Origin: Cloacimonetes bacterium UBA5210
GTDB lineage: Bacteria > Cloacimonadota > Cloacimonadia > Cloacimonadales > Cloacimonadaceae
Assembly: GCA_002412625.1 (NCBI GenBank)
Contig: DHVK01000033.1
Span: forward strand, 46,464 to 110,463
Reading direction: 5' to 3'
DNA: 64,000 nucleotides
The notes beneath the pieces were generated by a model. That model saw only the letters and a program-made list of their open reading frames with translations, did not search any database and had not been told where the DNA came from. The position numbers and the translations under genes were made by a program. Below are positions 8,991 through 17,776 of the stretch, in pieces. Positions within the stretch are counted from its first letter, which is position 1. Each line of letters starts with the position of its first letter.

Positions 8991-10310
8991 CTATTTCAGC
9001 AAGTGCGGATAGAGCAGACGATACAGCAGTGAGTCTCCGATCAAACTTGCGGAATCACGTTCGGCATTGCGCTCCGCGGCTTCACGCGTATTCCCCCCGC
9101 TCTTCACTGCGGAGTGCTCCAGGTAGTTTACCGTTGCCCCGCTTAAGGGGTCGATCAGGCTCATTTGAATCCCTGCGATCGCAGTATAGTACTTCATGTT
9201 GCTCAGATACTCGCCGCCGGTTGGCTCCACTCTGATCTTCAACAGATACTCCGCGTCACTCAGCTTTTGTGCCACCCCGATATTCAGATTTGCCAGCGCT
9301 CCGGCAATCAATTCCCGATAACCTCCCTGAAATCCGGAGAGGTAAGCATAATCCAGAAACACGAGCGGTCGTTGCACATCGATGCGCAACCTGGCCACGC
9401 CAAAGTTTACATTTTGCCAGATGATCTTCGCGGTGGGGTTTGTCAATAGGTTTTGGTAATGCTCTTTGCAGAAGCTGAGGTTCACCGTTTGCACGGCTTC
9501 CTGGCTCTCGATCCGGTTTATAATGAAGTTGAAGCGCCCCATAGTATCGCTGAAGACCGGGTTGGGAAAGCTGATGGTCGCGGATTTTGCTGAAAGCGCG
9601 ATGCTTGTCAGGGCGGCGGAAGTTTGGGGCTGCCACACTCTGCCTGACACAGTGATGCTTCTGCCGGATCTGGCTTTGGCAGAAATGGATTCATCGTCCC
9701 AAGCGTAATTTATCATGAGCGGTAAGCGCAACAAGCGGCTGTAGATATTGTTGGCGATGTTGCCTTGCGGAGTGCTGAGCTCCATATCCAAAAACCCGGA
9801 AACCAGATCCAGAGCGCTAAGTAAATAGGGGATTGCCAGCGCGGGATTCCCCGCATTATCGTCAAACTGCTGCACCAGTTCCAGTGCCCGGTGCACCGCC
9901 AGGTCCCGCTGATGCGCTCTCTGCGCGTAATAGTCCGCTTTTCTTACCCGATACAGCACATAATACATCCCTTTCGATTCGTAGGTTCGAATGGGGGATA
10001 GCTCGCGCAGTTGGGCATTGCTGCTGCTTCTGATCTGAGAAATGTATTCACTGCCGGAGACGCCCATTGTCTCGCTTTCGGTAAGTTTGATCTCAGATTC
10101 CACCACTGTGCTGATTTGCATCGTGATCTCGGCGGCAGCAGTTTCTCTTGCCCAATCACGGTAATTCGGCATAGTCGTTTTCACTTTCACAAGCGCGCTG
10201 AAATGCGCAGGATCGGGCTGGAACTCCTTGATCCACTGGGGCAGATCCTTGTTCACCGCGCAAGAAGCCAGGCTAAAGAGGAGCACGATAAAGATCAATA
10301 ACTTCTTCAT
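8991..10310 (-). CDS. LPP20-like lipoprotein
   Basis: The 439-residue protein starts with a lipoprotein signal ending in the lipobox SLASC near residue 17. The region around residues 20-150 resembles LPP20-family lipoproteins: a tryptophan-containing start (LPQWIKEF), an alanine-rich helix (RETAAAEITMQI), and a strand reading GMYYVLYRVRKADY. The C-terminal 250 residues are beta-rich with no name I can give. The gene overlaps the upstream CsgG-like gene by four bases (ATGA), so the two outer-membrane-type lipoproteins are probably made together. In related systems such pairs assist envelope assembly, but no role can be assigned here. Confidence 0.75.
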   Translation of the reverse strand: MKKLLIFIVLLFSLASCAVNKDLPQWIKEFQPDPAHFSALVKVKTTMPNYRDWARETAAAEITMQISTVVESEIKLTESETMGVSGSEYISQIRSSSNAQLRELSPIRTYESKGMYYVLYRVRKADYYAQRAHQRDLAVHRALELVQQFDDNAGNPALAIPYLLSALDLVSGFLDMELSTPQGNIANNIYSRLLRLPLMINYAWDDESISAKARSGRSITVSGRVWQPQTSAALTSIALSAKSATISFPNPVFSDTMGRFNFIINRIESQEAVQTVNLSFCKEHYQNLLTNPTAKIIWQNVNFGVARLRIDVQRPLVFLDYAYLSGFQGGYRELIAGALANLNIGVAQKLSDAEYLLKIRVEPTGGEYLSNMKYYTAIAGIQMSLIDPLSGATVNYLEHSAVKSGGNTREAAERNAERDSASLIGDSLLYRLLYPHLLK

Positions 10311-11551
10311 TTCAATTGACTTGCCAGATGGTTGAATATCTCTGCGCTCAGATCTTCCAAAACCACATTCACCATATCCATGGCGGAAGGAAGCAAAGCT
10401 TCCTGCTTTCTTAGCAGAGTCAGCTGTTCATGATTCAGGGCGCGTTCATCGCCTTCACTGAGCCGTGCCCAGCTATCTTCAAATCTGAATTGGGGGTTAA
10501 AGTTTCTGTGCGCTTGGATTTTCCCGGTGCTTACGTCAACCAGGGAGTATGAAGCCAATATCTGCAAGGAACTGCTGCGGGTGAATTTTGTGATTTTGCA
10601 GCTGATCTCGATCTGCTCGTCCTCAGTATCATCTTTGGTGATGCTGGTCGTCTCGGTGATGTCGTTGCGGACAAGTCTGGGAGAGCTGTAATTGATCTGC
10701 AGCAGTTTTCCGCTCAGAATCGCGTGCGCGCCCAATAGGTGTCCGATCGCGGCAGCGCTGCTTTCATCAATCAATCCGGATGTTCCCAGTTGCTGTTCCT
10801 GCAATACCTGATCAATCCTATCCCGAGTGATCAGTTCTGTATATTCTAGATATCCGGATCCTTGCAGCAGTTTGCCGATGATCAAGTCCATCAGGATTTC
10901 TGTGGTCGCCCCATAACGGTTTCCGGTGCCGGATTTGTCCTCAAAGGGCAAGATCGCGATCCGGGTTACCGCCTTCTGTCTGGCACTTTCGTATCTGCCG
11001 GCGCTATCCAGATAGTTTGGGAAAAATTCCATCGCTTTCTTGAAGTATTCGGCGGCAATGCGCTGTCCCTCTTTGGAAACATCCATGCGGCTTTGATGGA
11101 TGCCCTTTTGATAGTAAGTTCCGGCAGTCATGTGCCTGGCTTCGGAGATCTGTGAGCCGTAATCCCGCAGATCAAAATTGATGCGCATCCCGCTATCCGG
11201 GTTGACAAGGGGCGGCAGCTTGCGAACCGCATCGTTCAGCTTATCCAGCGCCTGATACTCCGCTAGCAACAGTTCCCACTTGTCTTCATCAGTTCTTTCT
11301 TGCAAGCGCAATACGCGTTCCGAACGCTCCAGAATAGCCATGGGATAGCTCTCCTTCAGAGTAATCTGCGCTTTGCGAAAATCGGGCTTGAGTTTCAGCG
11401 ATTCTATGGCATAATATGCTGCAGCTTCATAGTTCCCCTGCCTGAGCTGCGTCTCCGCGCGGGACTGGTATTTCTTGTTGCGGGCGCAGGCAGCAAAGCT
11501 GAGTATCGTGCAGAGTATCAACAACCAATATCCAATTCGGAATCTATTCAT
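10307..11551 (-). CDS. CsgG-like lipoprotein with N-terminal helical repeat region
   Basis: I chose the ATG at 11551, which gives 414 residues with the lipobox SFAAC near residue 20 and a GAGG ribosome site 8 bases upstream; an upstream in-frame start would add 12 residues and spoil the signal. Residues about 25-190 are helical and TPR-like (GNYEAAAYYAIESLKLKPDF). Residues about 205-400 resemble the CsgG/GNA1162 fold, with the conserved stretch IAILPFEDKSGTG, then DRIDQVLQEQQLG and AHAILSGKL. CsgG itself is a curli export pore, but many relatives only assemble outer-membrane structures. No curli genes lie nearby. Together with the LPP20-like gene it forms a two-gene lipoprotein unit. Confidence 0.78.
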   Translation of the reverse strand: MNRFRIGYWLLILCTILSFAACARNKKYQSRAETQLRQGNYEAAAYYAIESLKLKPDFRKAQITLKESYPMAILERSERVLRLQERTDEDKWELLLAEYQALDKLNDAVRKLPPLVNPDSGMRINFDLRDYGSQISEARHMTAGTYYQKGIHQSRMDVSKEGQRIAAEYFKKAMEFFPNYLDSAGRYESARQKAVTRIAILPFEDKSGTGNRYGATTEILMDLIIGKLLQGSGYLEYTELITRDRIDQVLQEQQLGTSGLIDESSAAAIGHLLGAHAILSGKLLQINYSSPRLVRNDITETTSITKDDTEDEQIEISCKITKFTRSSSLQILASYSLVDVSTGKIQAHRNFNPQFRFEDSWARLSEGDERALNHEQLTLLRKQEALLPSAMDMVNVVLEDLSAEIFNHLASQLK

Positions 11552-11714
11552 CTTTATAACCTCGAAGAGAAGCTGGATTTTTTTCAAGGAATCCTTGCCG
11601 GAAACGCATCTCAGACATTGCGCCTCATGTCAAGCGGGAAATTCACAGCATAGCCGTGGCTCTTCTGATAATACACTGCAACAGCCCCTTTCCTGCATTG
11701 ATTAGCTCGGCATT

Positions 11715-11772
11715 AAGCAGATATTATGCTGTTATCATCCCATACGCACAGCAATATTTGGGCTTAACATTT
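11715..11772 (+). repeat. 58-bp dispersed intergenic element, copy 1
   Basis: This is one of five degenerate copies that align without gaps over about 58 bases. It shares the core pattern GATaT-A-GCTGTtATcaTCC followed by ATAcgCAcAGCAat. Conservation is modest, and this is the most diverged copy at its 3' end. Confidence 0.45.
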
Positions 11773-11924
11773 GCCTAAGCGCAGGGGGAGACAAAAAGCA
11801 AGAATCAGCAGAAATATGTTTGAGGCTTGGCAGATTCTGCCGCTATAGAAATAAGCCAAAACATGCACTGGAGTTCAAAATCGAGTTTGAGGGTGTTTCA
11901 AGCCTTGTACTGCTTTATCACAAA

Positions 11925-12000
11925 CTGGGTGCTATCTGACAGAAAAACGCCCCGGGAGAGGCGTGTTCCGGGGAGTACCCGCCAAAGGTCATATTGCCGG
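11925..12000 (+). repeat. 76-bp GC-rich intergenic repeat, copy A
   Basis: A 76-base unit repeated at 12088-12163 with a single G-to-A difference. It contains CAGAAAAACGCCCCGGGA and can form a small hairpin between CCCCGG and CCGGGG. The same core occurs as an inverted pair near 58.4-58.6 kb. Confidence 0.85.
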
Positions 12001-12087
12001 AAGATTCATATCTACGGCATTTTCGATTTTGTGATGTTATGAGTGGGCGCTGCTTTATTTCACGATGAGTACTGTTTTTGTTTCAAG

Positions 12088-12163
12088 CTGGGTGCTATCT
12101 GACAGAAAAACGCCCCGGGAGAGGCGTGTTCCGGGGAGTACCCGCCAAAGATCATATTGCCGG
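12088..12163 (+). repeat. 76-bp GC-rich intergenic repeat, copy B
   Basis: Direct repeat of 11925-12000 with one mismatch, starting 163 bases downstream of the first copy. The sequence just before it (TTTCAAGCT) is also found before the 58602 copy, which suggests the full element extends slightly upstream. Confidence 0.85.
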
Positions 12164-12439
12164 AGAATTTGGAATAACGGCTAATTATGTTTGGCGCTCT
12201 TTGTAACTCCATGCGCCGGGAGCTTATTGACCCGGCAATATCGGGTAGCGAGGTGAGCTTCTTAATCACTTTTTTAGAGCGATACTGGCTTCAATATCTT
12301 GCCAATTGCTATGGTGCGCTTGAAGCTTGGCAGATAATCCGGTTGATACAGAGATAGGGGGATGCCGGAAGATTTTGGTCTTGACACAAACAGGCATTTC
12401 ATGCAGCTTGCCTTGAAGCGCAAAAATGAAGGATAATCC

Positions 12440-13555
12440 ATGGAATATATTGATTTTAAGAAAGAAGCAATTGATCTGATCCACCAAATAGCTGAGATCC
12501 GCAAACTGATGGACCCTGCAGTCAAACTGCAGGAACAGAAGGAATTGGAGCTGCAGATGAACGATCCTAACTTCTGGAACGATCAGAATCTTGCCAAGAA
12601 AACCAGCAAACGCGTGTCCCAATTGCGGGATGAACTGGACCACATCAAAAAACTGGAAAACACCAAAGAAGAGCTAGAAACCTATCTGGCGTTTTTGGAT
12701 GAGGAATTCAGCCAGGAAATGCTGGATGACGCGGTGGCAAACCTTTCCGAGATCAGGCAGTTTACCGAAAAAGCGGAGATTGAGTGCCTGCTTAATGATA
12801 AATATGACCATAACGATGCGCTGTTTACCGTGCACGCGGGAGCGGGCGGCACCGAAGCTCAGGATTGGGCGCAGATGCTGCTGCGGATGTTCATGCGCTG
12901 GGCAGAAACCAATAAATTCAGCTTCAATGTGATCGATAGCCTCCCCGGAGAAGAAGCCGGGATCAAGAGCGCCACGGTCGAGATCGGCGGAACCTTTGCT
13001 TATGGTTTGCTGAAGAGCGAAACCGGAATCCACCGCCTGGTGCGGATGAGCCCCTTCAACTCCCAAGGTAAACGCCAGACCTCTTTTGCATCGGTGTTTG
13101 TGTATCCGGAGTTTGACGATGACATCGAGGTGGAGATCGACGCCAAAGACCTCAAGATAGATACTTATCGTGCCAGCGGTGCCGGAGGCCAGCACGTGAA
13201 TACCACAGATTCCGCCGTGCGCATCACCCACCTGCCCACAAACATCGTGGTCAGCTGTCAAAACGAGCGCTCTCAGATCCAAAACCGCGAAAAGGCTTTG
13301 GCTGTTCTGAAAAGCCGTTTGTATCAGCATTATGAAGAACTGCGCGATGCCGAGAAGAAGAGCCAGGAAAGCTCCAAGACCGAGATCGGCTGGGGCAACC
13401 AGATTCGCTCTTATGTGTTTCAGCCCTATCAGATGGTAAAAGATCACCGCACAAACCATGAAAGCGGACAGGTGGACAGAGTGATGGACGGCGATCTTGA
13501 TCCCTTTATCTATGCCTGGCTCAAGATGTCTGCCAAATCGAGGATGAATGGCTAA
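12440..13555 (+). CDS. prfB: Peptide chain release factor 2
   Basis: The factor recognises UGA and UAA stop codons on the ribosome and triggers release of the finished protein. The 371-residue protein shows the GGQ catalytic motif at residues 249-251 (GAGGQHVNTTDSAV) and the SPF codon-recognition tripeptide at 204-206, which marks RF2 rather than RF1. The whole protein is read in one frame from the ATG at 12440. There is no in-frame UGA or CUU-UGA-C shift site near codon 25, so the autoregulatory frameshift found in many prfB genes is absent. It overlaps uppS by 8 bases, heading a prfB-uppS-cdsA operon. Confidence 0.97.
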   Translation: MEYIDFKKEAIDLIHQIAEIRKLMDPAVKLQEQKELELQMNDPNFWNDQNLAKKTSKRVSQLRDELDHIKKLENTKEELETYLAFLDEEFSQEMLDDAVANLSEIRQFTEKAEIECLLNDKYDHNDALFTVHAGAGGTEAQDWAQMLLRMFMRWAETNKFSFNVIDSLPGEEAGIKSATVEIGGTFAYGLLKSETGIHRLVRMSPFNSQGKRQTSFASVFVYPEFDDDIEVEIDAKDLKIDTYRASGAGGQHVNTTDSAVRITHLPTNIVVSCQNERSQIQNREKALAVLKSRLYQHYEELRDAEKKSQESSKTEIGWGNQIRSYVFQPYQMVKDHRTNHESGQVDRVMDGDLDPFIYAWLKMSAKSRMNG

Positions 13556-14273
13556 AAGTTATAAGGATCTGCTGAAGGATCTGGATAAGACGCGCTTGCC
13601 CCGGCACATCGGAATCATCATGGATGGCAACGGCAGATGGGCAAAGAAGCGTCTGAGCCCCAGAATCATCGGGCATCGGGAAGGCGCCAAGGCCATCCGC
13701 CAGGTAGTGGAACTGGGGGTGGAGCTGAAGCTGGAGCTGATCACATTCTACGCTTTTTCTACAGAAAACTGGAGTCGCCCCGAGGATGAAGTGCAGGGCT
13801 TGCTGAAACTCTTGCGCGAACAACTGCTCAAGGAAATCCCGGAGCTGAATCAACAGAATATCTATGTGGATTTTATCGGATCGGCGCGAGGGCTGGAAGC
13901 GGACTATATGAAAGAGATCCACGCTCTTGCCGCGCAGACTCAGCAAAATACCGGCATGAAAGTGAATATCGCCTTCAATTATGGCGGCAGGTTGGAGATC
14001 ATCGAGGCGATCAAGAAGCTGAGCCCGGCGCAGATCGCGGAGCTAAGTCCGCAAAACTTTGGAGATTATCTTTATACCGCCGGGCAACCGGATCCGGATC
14101 TGATCATCCGCACCAGCGGGGAATATCGGCTCTCAAACTTCCTGACCTGGCAATCTGCATATTCAGAGATCTACATCACGGATGTGCTATGGCCGGATTT
14201 TGGTAAACATGAGTTTGTCCTGGCTCTTATCGATTTCCAGAAACGCAAGCGCAGATATGGAGGGATCGGTTGA
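13548..14273 (+). CDS. uppS: Isoprenyl (undecaprenyl) diphosphate synthase
   Basis: This cis-prenyltransferase extends farnesyl diphosphate with isopentenyl diphosphate to make the C55 lipid carrier used for peptidoglycan and surface glycans. The 241-residue protein carries the hallmark HIGIIMDGNGRWAKKR with its catalytic aspartate near residue 26, the FYAFSTENW motif, and the C-terminal RTSGEYRLSNFLTWQ motif. Length is normal. Its start overlaps the end of prfB by 8 bases, and its stop overlaps the next start (TGATG). The pairing with cdsA is the common bacterial arrangement, although frr and dxr, often adjacent, are not here. Confidence 0.97.
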   Translation: MAKSYKDLLKDLDKTRLPRHIGIIMDGNGRWAKKRLSPRIIGHREGAKAIRQVVELGVELKLELITFYAFSTENWSRPEDEVQGLLKLLREQLLKEIPELNQQNIYVDFIGSARGLEADYMKEIHALAAQTQQNTGMKVNIAFNYGGRLEIIEAIKKLSPAQIAELSPQNFGDYLYTAGQPDPDLIIRTSGEYRLSNFLTWQSAYSEIYITDVLWPDFGKHEFVLALIDFQKRKRRYGGIG

Positions 14274-15061
14274 TGCAAGAACTGACTAAACGAGTTTTGG
14301 TTTCTGTCTTTTTTATCCCGGTATTGATCTTGGCCCTGTACTTCGAGGGTTGGCCAATGTTTCTGATGTTTCTGCTCCTGAGTACCGTGGGCACTCAAGA
14401 ATATATCGCGATGATGCGCAAAGCGGAGATCAAGATATCCTGGATGTGGATGCTTTTCAACCCGCTCCTTTACGCGCTCTGGGTATTCTTTCCCAATGCG
14501 GATCTTAGCATTATGTGGCTGGCTGTCTTTGGCGCAATGCTGTTTAGCCTGATGCTTTGGGACGAAAGAAAGAGTGTTCCAAACATGTTTGCCACCATCT
14601 GGGGAACTGTGTACACGGCACTGATGCCGGCCTTGCTCGTAAAGATCGGATGGCATCTTTCTGTAAAGAAAATTTTACTTGCCTTAATTCTCATGATCTG
14701 GATAGTGGATTCAATTGCGTACTTTGTCGGTATGCGCTTTGGCAAAAAGCGTGATGTAACGCCAATTAGCCCGCGCAAGAGCCGTGAAGGCTTCATTGCC
14801 GGCTTGCTTGCACCGGTTGTGATCTCGCTTATCTTGTATATTAGTGGTTTTAGATATTTTAGCCTGGTTGAGCTTGGGCTCATCGTGGTGGCGGCCGGTG
14901 TGTTCGGCCAGCTTGGAGACCTTTTGGAATCCATGCTAAAGAGATATTGCAACGTAAAAGACAGCTCGAAGCTGATCCCCGGGCATGGCGGGATACTGGA
15001 TCGAACCGATAGTATCTTGCTGGCCGGGAGCTTCTTGTATGCAGCCCTGGCGGTTTTATGA
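14273..15061 (+). CDS. cdsA: Phosphatidate cytidylyltransferase
   Basis: The enzyme makes CDP-diacylglycerol from phosphatidic acid and CTP in the inner membrane, the entry to phospholipid synthesis. The 262-residue protein is polytopic and ends with the family signature: LLESMLKRYCNVKDSSKL, then PGHGGILDRTDS. I chose the ATG at 14273 (TGATG overlap with uppS, GGAGGG site 8 bases upstream); a TTG one codon earlier is possible. An open spacer of 77 bases follows before the secreted-protein gene. Confidence 0.96.
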   Translation: MQELTKRVLVSVFFIPVLILALYFEGWPMFLMFLLLSTVGTQEYIAMMRKAEIKISWMWMLFNPLLYALWVFFPNADLSIMWLAVFGAMLFSLMLWDERKSVPNMFATIWGTVYTALMPALLVKIGWHLSVKKILLALILMIWIVDSIAYFVGMRFGKKRDVTPISPRKSREGFIAGLLAPVVISLILYISGFRYFSLVELGLIVVAAGVFGQLGDLLESMLKRYCNVKDSSKLIPGHGGILDRTDSILLAGSFLYAALAVL

Positions 15062-15138
15062 TCCGGGGCATTGGGATTATTGAGTTATTAAAAAAAGATA
15101 ACAAAAGATGAAGAAACGCGTAATTTCATGGAGGAATT

Positions 15139-16887
15139 ATGAAAAAAACACTAATTCTACTGGCGCTCATGTGCGTTATTGCCGGTCTTGCCTCAGCGCA
15201 GAATATTCTGCACTATTGGAATTTTAACACCGGAACCCCTGCTACTGACACAAACTGGCCCCAGAACATTCCGGCGAATACCGGGACGGGTCAGATTAGC
15301 TATACTTTCTCTGAAGCTTGGTCTTTCACCGGAACAAACATCAACGGTGTTGATGGAGAAACTAACGGTGGCAGCTTCTGCCCCCGCGGTGGTGTGGATA
15401 TGGTCAATAATGGCCAGCATTTCACCATAACAGCTCCTACAACCGGCATGGAGAACATCTTCATCAGCTATGCTACCAGAAAAACAAGCACTGGCTTCGC
15501 GACTCAGGAAGTATTGTATACTACCGATGGTAGCAACTGGATTTCCAAAGAAACCTTGTCTTTGGCTGGTTTTGAAAACAACTGGGTAGCCAGCCAAGTA
15601 TTCACCATCGACTTTTCAGAGATTCCTGCAGTGAATAACAATGCGAGTTTTGCAGTTAGAATCAAGCTGGATGGTTCCTCTTCAGCAGTAGGTAATAATC
15701 GTTTCGATAACCTCAAGATCATTGGTTCTACACAAGGTGGAGTGGCAATGCCCACATTCAATCCTCCCGCCGGAGCTTACACCCAACCTGTAAATGTAAC
15801 TATCAATTCTACTACACCCGGCGCAACCATTCGCTACACCTTGGATGGCAGCGAACCCACAACCTCTTCTAGCGTTTATTCCACTCCCATCTCTATCAGC
15901 AATACCACTACAGTAAAAGCAAAAGCTTGGGCTGATGGTCTAAACCCCTCTATGACCGCCACTGCTGCTTATATGTTCCCCGTTGTTGTGGAGAACCTTA
16001 GTCAGTTGCGGGCTCAGAACCCGGATAACAGTACTTTGTACCATGTAACCGGAAACGCAATCCTGACCTTCAAACAAAGCAACCGTAATCAGAAATATGT
16101 TCAGGATGCAGGTGCTGCAGTTCTGATCGACGACCAACCCGGCGTAATCACCAGCAACTACCAAATTGGTGATGCAATTCAAGGTATTACCGGTAAACTA
16201 AGCATGTACTTTGAGACTCTTCAGTTTCTTCCCACCCTTGATCCCGGTCCGGCCGTTTCCAGTGGCAACTATATCCATGTACCCACAGTCACCGTTTCTC
16301 AACTCAATGGCGATATCGGATTTAACAACTATCAGTCTCGTCTGGTATTGATCAACGACGTCAGTTTCACCAGCCCCAGTGGCAACTACACAACCAATCC
16401 TGCGGTTAGCTATGATATCAGCGACCCCACCGGAGCAATGACCTTCCGCACCGCTTTTTACGATGCTGACTACATCAATACTCCGATGCACACTGGAAGC
16501 TTCTCTGTTAGAGGACTGATTTCCCATTTCCAGAGCACCGCTCAGATCACTCCCAGAATGCTGACAGACTTCAATCCTGTGTCAAACACCGATGAAGTTC
16601 AGTCTCCCGCGCAGGTCGCGTTGATCGGCAACTTCCCGAATCCCTTCAACCCCCAGACCACCATCCAATTCCAGATGCAAACCCCTGCTCCCGCTGCCAT
16701 CGAGATCTTCAACCAGAAAGGCCAAGTAGTGAAGAATTTCGACATTCAGCAAGCTCAGCAAGGCATGAACAGCCTGGTTTGGAATGGTTTGGACAACAAC
16801 GGTTCAGCCGTATCCAGCGGAGTGTATTTCTTCCGTCTGAAATCCGGAAGTTACAGCTCCACCAAGAAAATGGTCCTGATGAAGTAA
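15139..16887 (+). CDS. Secreted multidomain protein with C-terminal sorting domain
   Basis: This 582-residue extracellular protein has a signal peptide (about 1-20, ending LASAQ). A jelly-roll-like domain follows (about 22-195), then a chitobiase/hexosaminidase C-terminal-type domain (about 199-275; TPGATIRYTLDGSEPT). Next comes a region resembling DUF5689/OB-fold proteins (about 280-480). The last 80 residues begin IGNFPNPFNPQTTIQFQM, have a FlgD-like Ig fold (LVWNGLDNNGSAVSSGVYF) and end KKMVLMK. That is the type-A sorting domain used for type IX secretion in Bacteroidetes and its relatives. A GGAGG site precedes the ATG. The glycan operon starts one base after its stop, so transcription may run through. 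Confidence 0.88.
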   Translation: MKKTLILLALMCVIAGLASAQNILHYWNFNTGTPATDTNWPQNIPANTGTGQISYTFSEAWSFTGTNINGVDGETNGGSFCPRGGVDMVNNGQHFTITAPTTGMENIFISYATRKTSTGFATQEVLYTTDGSNWISKETLSLAGFENNWVASQVFTIDFSEIPAVNNNASFAVRIKLDGSSSAVGNNRFDNLKIIGSTQGGVAMPTFNPPAGAYTQPVNVTINSTTPGATIRYTLDGSEPTTSSSVYSTPISISNTTTVKAKAWADGLNPSMTATAAYMFPVVVENLSQLRAQNPDNSTLYHVTGNAILTFKQSNRNQKYVQDAGAAVLIDDQPGVITSNYQIGDAIQGITGKLSMYFETLQFLPTLDPGPAVSSGNYIHVPTVTVSQLNGDIGFNNYQSRLVLINDVSFTSPSGNYTTNPAVSYDISDPTGAMTFRTAFYDADYINTPMHTGSFSVRGLISHFQSTAQITPRMLTDFNPVSNTDEVQSPAQVALIGNFPNPFNPQTTIQFQMQTPAPAAIEIFNQKGQVVKNFDIQQAQQGMNSLVWNGLDNNGSAVSSGVYFFRLKSGSYSSTKKMVLMK

Positions 16888-16888
16888 C

Positions 16889-17776
16889 TTGAAAGTCAAG
16901 AGTCACCTGTACAGCCTGATAGCGATATGCATATGGTCTTCTCTGGAACTCGCCGGAAAGCTGCTGGGGGAAGGGATATCGCCCTTCGCCATAACCGCTT
17001 GGCGGTTTCTGATCGGAGGGGCCATAATCGCACCCTTTGCTATCGTGCAGGGAACTCGTGACAAAGTAAAACTAAATATCGGCAGCATATTGACCCTCGG
17101 CGCTTTGGGAATACTGAACGTCGTGGTCAGTATGCTGCTTTTACAATTGGCTATCTATTATGGCAAAGCCTCGCTTACAGCAGTCATCGTGAGCATGAAC
17201 CCCCTGTTTGTAAGTGTGTTTGCCTGGCTCATCATCAAAGAAAAGCTCAGCCGATACCAGATATATAGCCTAATCTTGGGCATCCTGGGGCTTTTGGTAA
17301 TCATTTTGGGAGAGCATGAATTTCGTGGCGGCAGCTTCATCAACCTACCTCTGGGTGTTGTCTACGCTGTTCTGGCAGCCATCACCTTTGCTCTCTATAC
17401 AGTGCTTACCAAAAGAGCTGTTGCCAGATTCGGCAATCGTATCACAAACAGCGCGGCCTTCCTGATCGGTGGGCTTTGCCTCACTGCTCTGAACCTGGTG
17501 ATCGGGAAAAGCATGGCCTTCGAGCTTAGCTTCTCAAACATAAGCCTGATGCTGTACCTGGGCATTGTGGTCACCGGGGTGGCATATCTGTTGTATTTTG
17601 AGGCCATGAAAGCGCTAACTGCTGCCAAAGCCTCCATCTATTTCTTCCTGAAGCCGGCTTTAGCTACGCTTTTGGCATATTTCTTTCTGCAAGAACAGCT
17701 CAGCATGGTTCAGGTGCTTGGCATCATCCTGGTCATGCTGGCGCTAAGCCGCCGGATCTGGATGAAGTATCTATGA
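16889..17776 (+). CDS. EamA-family (DMT) transporter
   Basis: This is an inner-membrane transporter of the drug/metabolite superfamily with two EamA repeats and about ten helices in 295 residues. The repeat signature is visible twice: near residues 25-40 (AWRFLIGGAIIAPF) and near the end (ASIYFFLKPALATLLAYFFLQEQ cut across helices 8-9). Translation appears to start at a TTG at 16889, one base after the previous stop; no in-frame ATG lies before the first helix. It overlaps the flippase gene by ATGA. Substrate unknown; position in a glycan operon suggests a sugar or precursor, but EamA proteins are diverse. Confidence 0.85.
   Translation: MKVKSHLYSLIAICIWSSLELAGKLLGEGISPFAITAWRFLIGGAIIAPFAIVQGTRDKVKLNIGSILTLGALGILNVVVSMLLLQLAIYYGKASLTAVIVSMNPLFVSVFAWLIIKEKLSRYQIYSLILGILGLLVIILGEHEFRGGSFINLPLGVVYAVLAAITFALYTVLTKRAVARFGNRITNSAAFLIGGLCLTALNLVIGKSMAFELSFSNISLMLYLGIVVTGVAYLLYFEAMKALTAAKASIYFFLKPALATLLAYFFLQEQLSMVQVLGIILVMLALSRRIWMKYL

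Larger units (their letters stand above)
11552..12439. other. Repeat-rich intergenic spacer
   Basis: This 888-base spacer separates the divergent CsgG-like and prfB genes. I see no convincing coding gene; short open frames here are low quality. It holds one copy of the 58-bp element (11715-11772) and two near-identical 76-bp GC-rich repeats (11925-12000 and 12088-12163). Promoters for both flanking genes must lie here, but I found no clear -35/-10 pair. A ribosome site (AAGGA) precedes prfB. Confidence 0.7.

Noticed and set aside
11552..12439. Possible CRISPR array because of the two near-identical repeats.
   Set aside because: Only two units of 76 bp with a single long gap, no cas genes, and the same core recurs inverted at 58 kb.
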